Both the position numbers and the translations under genes were made by a program. Of a stretch of DNA of 64,000 bases, positions 61,646-64,000 are shown piece after piece. This DNA comes from Puffinus mauretanicus (lineage: Eukaryota; Chordata; Aves; Procellariiformes; Procellariidae). Under the pieces are notes generated by a model, which worked only from the letters and a program-made list of their open reading frames with translations, did not search any database and was not told the origin of the DNA. Positions within the stretch are counted from its first letter, which is position 1, and each line of letters starts with the position of its first letter. The stretch is from contig JAJKFH010002376.1 in assembly GCA_023333565.1 (NCBI GenBank), positions 544,467 through 608,466 of the forward strand, read 5' to 3'.

Positions 61646-64000
61646 TCTAAATGGTGACAGGGTATTTGCAAGGTAAGACAGACACAGCACAGTTTATGGG
61701 AAACACGTACCAGCAGATGAAAGTAAAGCAGGATATCCTAAGGCATCTCTAAAGGCACAAGGAGTCTATCTTTATATACAAATACATTTTGCTTTTAGTT
61801 ACTAGAAAGGAGATTCAGTTTGAGATTAAGCTGCCTACATGCAAGCTAAATGCGGACACTGGCTTTATTGCCAATACCATCAGTAAAAACAGGAGAGTCC
61901 TTCTGTTCACTTCCACCAGGGAATTGATTTAGTTTCCCACACACAGACACCTAATAGAGGGACACCCAAGACTTACTAGTGCCCTGGGTGTCCCTCTTGA
62001 GCTCTCAGCTGCTGCTCTAGAAATGCACAGGTCTCTCATTAGTCCTACATTATATGTGCATCCCTTTGTGAATGCTTTCTATGTCTAATACCATCAGAAG
62101 TCTATGTGCGCAAAACTGAGGCAACCTTGTCTGTGTTTTTACACCAAATAATAGAAGCTTGCAACCTAATTTAACACAGCTATACCTTATCTTGGCATTA
62201 CAAATGCCAGTTTCATTCAATTATTCATAACTTCAGGAATTCACACTTTCATCTGCTGGCACTGAAAGTTTGATTTTATTATTGAAGTCCGTAGGACAGC
62301 TGACTACACTAATTAAAAATGTAATTAGCTGGGAAGGGTTTAATATGTATGTGTGTTTGTGTATTTGCAATGAAGAATTAGCCACTGTAGAGAATGCAAC
62401 TAACTTTAAAATAATGAATATTGCAAAAATATTTATGCTCACTCTCTAGGATATTAATACAAATTGAACATCATAAATACATGATTGTTCAACAAGTCTG
62501 CATAAAGTTTTTTTAGTCATCTTAGTTAGTCATATTACAGTTAATATTGTAAAAGTGACAGTAGTCAGTAATACCAGTCCCAACAAATGGAAATACAGGC
62601 ATCATATCAAACAAATAAAAGTGTACCCTAATATTTCCTGAAGTTAAGGGGGCTTAGTCATTTTTAAATTAAAACCAACCAACCAAACAACAAAACCTAA
62701 AACAGTGACGTATACTGTTAGATTTGGTACAGGGACATTGCTACTATCATCTCAGAGAAACTAATATGCACATTTTTATTCATTTTCTTTAACAATATTC
62801 TTTAGCTTCCATCTCAGAGTCACTGAATATAAAATATAATTGCATCACTTTCTATTTCATGAAATATTTTTAACACCTGTGGTTATCAGTGAATACAAAC
62901 CAGGAATCTTAGAACCCTAAAAGAACTTTGTATTATGGAGGAGAAGGAATTTGATGACTGTCTTAAGTAGTGCCCCCCCAAAAAAACTAAAAAAACCTTA
63001 CTGTGTACAGTGCAACTTAAATAGAATTTCAGTAGCTAAATCCAAGATTATGATTCCAGAAAATGACTGCTTAAGAATGTACGTGTCCATTGTAGATAAT
63101 TTTATTAAAGTTTGCATTCTAGTTTTTATAGTTTTTCAGGACTAGCAATATCACAAAATTGACAGATCTAAGATTTCAAGCCTTTTCACAAACCTCAGGC
63201 TGTTTGGGCATTCACAAATCAGGCACACACTGCACTGACAGGCCCAAGCCGATCTGATTTTCCAAAAACATCTGACATGCACTTATCATCCATATAAGAA
63301 AAACTCAGCAACCCCAAGGCATCTTTCATGCAAAATGACAGCCAGAGAGGGAGGTGGTTCACATTAAATAACAGCCTAATGCCTAGAATAGAATGGAAAC
63401 TGAGGATCAGTTCTAACCTTGGCCAGAAAAGTTCAAATTTGCCATCTTCTGAGGGAAGGCTCTATCCCCCAGGCTGGAACAGAAAAGCTACAGAGCCAGG
63501 GAGGAAACTTGAAAACAAGGAGAAGAGAATATAACTGTATGATCTCTTGAAGTTTTAAACCTTTACCAGCCAGTTGGAATCATAGTCCGAAGTACCTAAT
63601 TATCACCATGCATTTTGTTAATGAACAATGATAACCAGTTCATATTAACGTATTCCTCTCTGGGAAACCCTTTAGAAACAGTCGTTAGTTGAATTAATAT
63701 TTCCTTCTCTATACAGAATGGAACAGCCTCATCAGGACTTATCTAATTAAAAAAAAAAAAATAAAGAAAAAGAAAAAAAAAGAAAGAAAAAAAGGCCTAA
63801 ACTAGAAAAATGAGTAGGGTCCTTTTCTGAGTTATGAGATTTATATTTATCCTCAGGTGAATATGAGCTCATGCTCAGATGATCTGCTTCCCAGAACACT
63901 AGTCTAGTAGCATACCATTGAATATAGGGCATATGGTGAAAACGCAGTATCAACTTCTTGTTTATTCAGAGCATAGCAAAAAATAGCCCAAAACAGCAAG
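61646..64000. other. Unique noncoding DNA to the window end
   Basis: No gene or named mobile element recognised. An A-rich run lies at 63749-63794. Confidence 0.5.
63749..63794 (+). repeat. A-rich low-complexity run
   Basis: A(12) followed by interrupted AAAG units. No retroposon body was recognised to its left. Confidence 0.85.

Noticed and set aside
1..64000. CRISPR array, bacterial operon or phage-like system
   Set aside because: No evenly spaced direct repeats with spacers, no ribosome-binding-site-led gene runs; all recognisable elements are avian-type retroelements.

Overview
This window looks like a gene-poor, AT-rich stretch of a bird nuclear genome. The evidence is its repeat content: chicken-repeat-1 (CR1) LINEs ending in 8-bp ATTCTATG- or ATTCTGTG-type 3' repeats, several solo LTRs of endogenous retroviruses with 5-bp target-site duplications (TSDs) of a kind common in neognath birds, and no Alu, L1 or B-type SINE repeats. 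I found no intact host protein-coding gene, no tRNA or rRNA gene and no CRISPR array. Almost all short open frames are chance frames in AT-rich DNA or sit inside mobile-element relics.

Layout from left to right. At 374-1410 lies a 5'-truncated CR1 on the minus strand with a long open frame from the reverse-transcriptase (RT) gene. At about 2215-3300 is a much older, badly decayed CR1-type LINE, also minus. From 3300 to 9840 is unique AT-rich DNA. At 9842-10458 is a retroviral LTR (minus), apparently with a polypurine-tract remnant but no TSD. At 11434-13104 is an LTR of a repeated 530-575 bp family (called 'family A' here), split by a nested CR1 (11457-12580). A second family A LTR is at 22802-23332. 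Three more lie at 37853-38422, 40196-40745 and 59634-60208, all minus. CR1 tails occur at 34012-34230 (minus), 40942-41932 (plus) and 46243-46548 (plus). At 47480-47890 is a decayed relic of a CR1-type ORF1 esterase domain. At 56359-56854 is a probable additional LTR with a 6-bp TSD, and at 61062-61640 an LTR of another family with a 5-bp TSD. The rest is unique noncoding DNA with simple repeats.

The elements form layers of different age: the decayed LINE near 2.2-3.3 kb, then LTR insertions, then at least one CR1 that landed inside an LTR. None appears able to move. All three CR1 RT relics that reach the catalytic FADD box are disabled at or just before it, each by a different lesion, and all the family A LTRs lack internal viral genes next to them.

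I did not find a convincing new biological system. The most useful leads are the nested insertion, the CREB/ATF-like palindrome in the LTR promoter that has decayed at its CpG in three of five copies, the ORF1 esterase relic, and two short host-like open frames (16241-16330 and 58140-58260) that deserve a comparative check.
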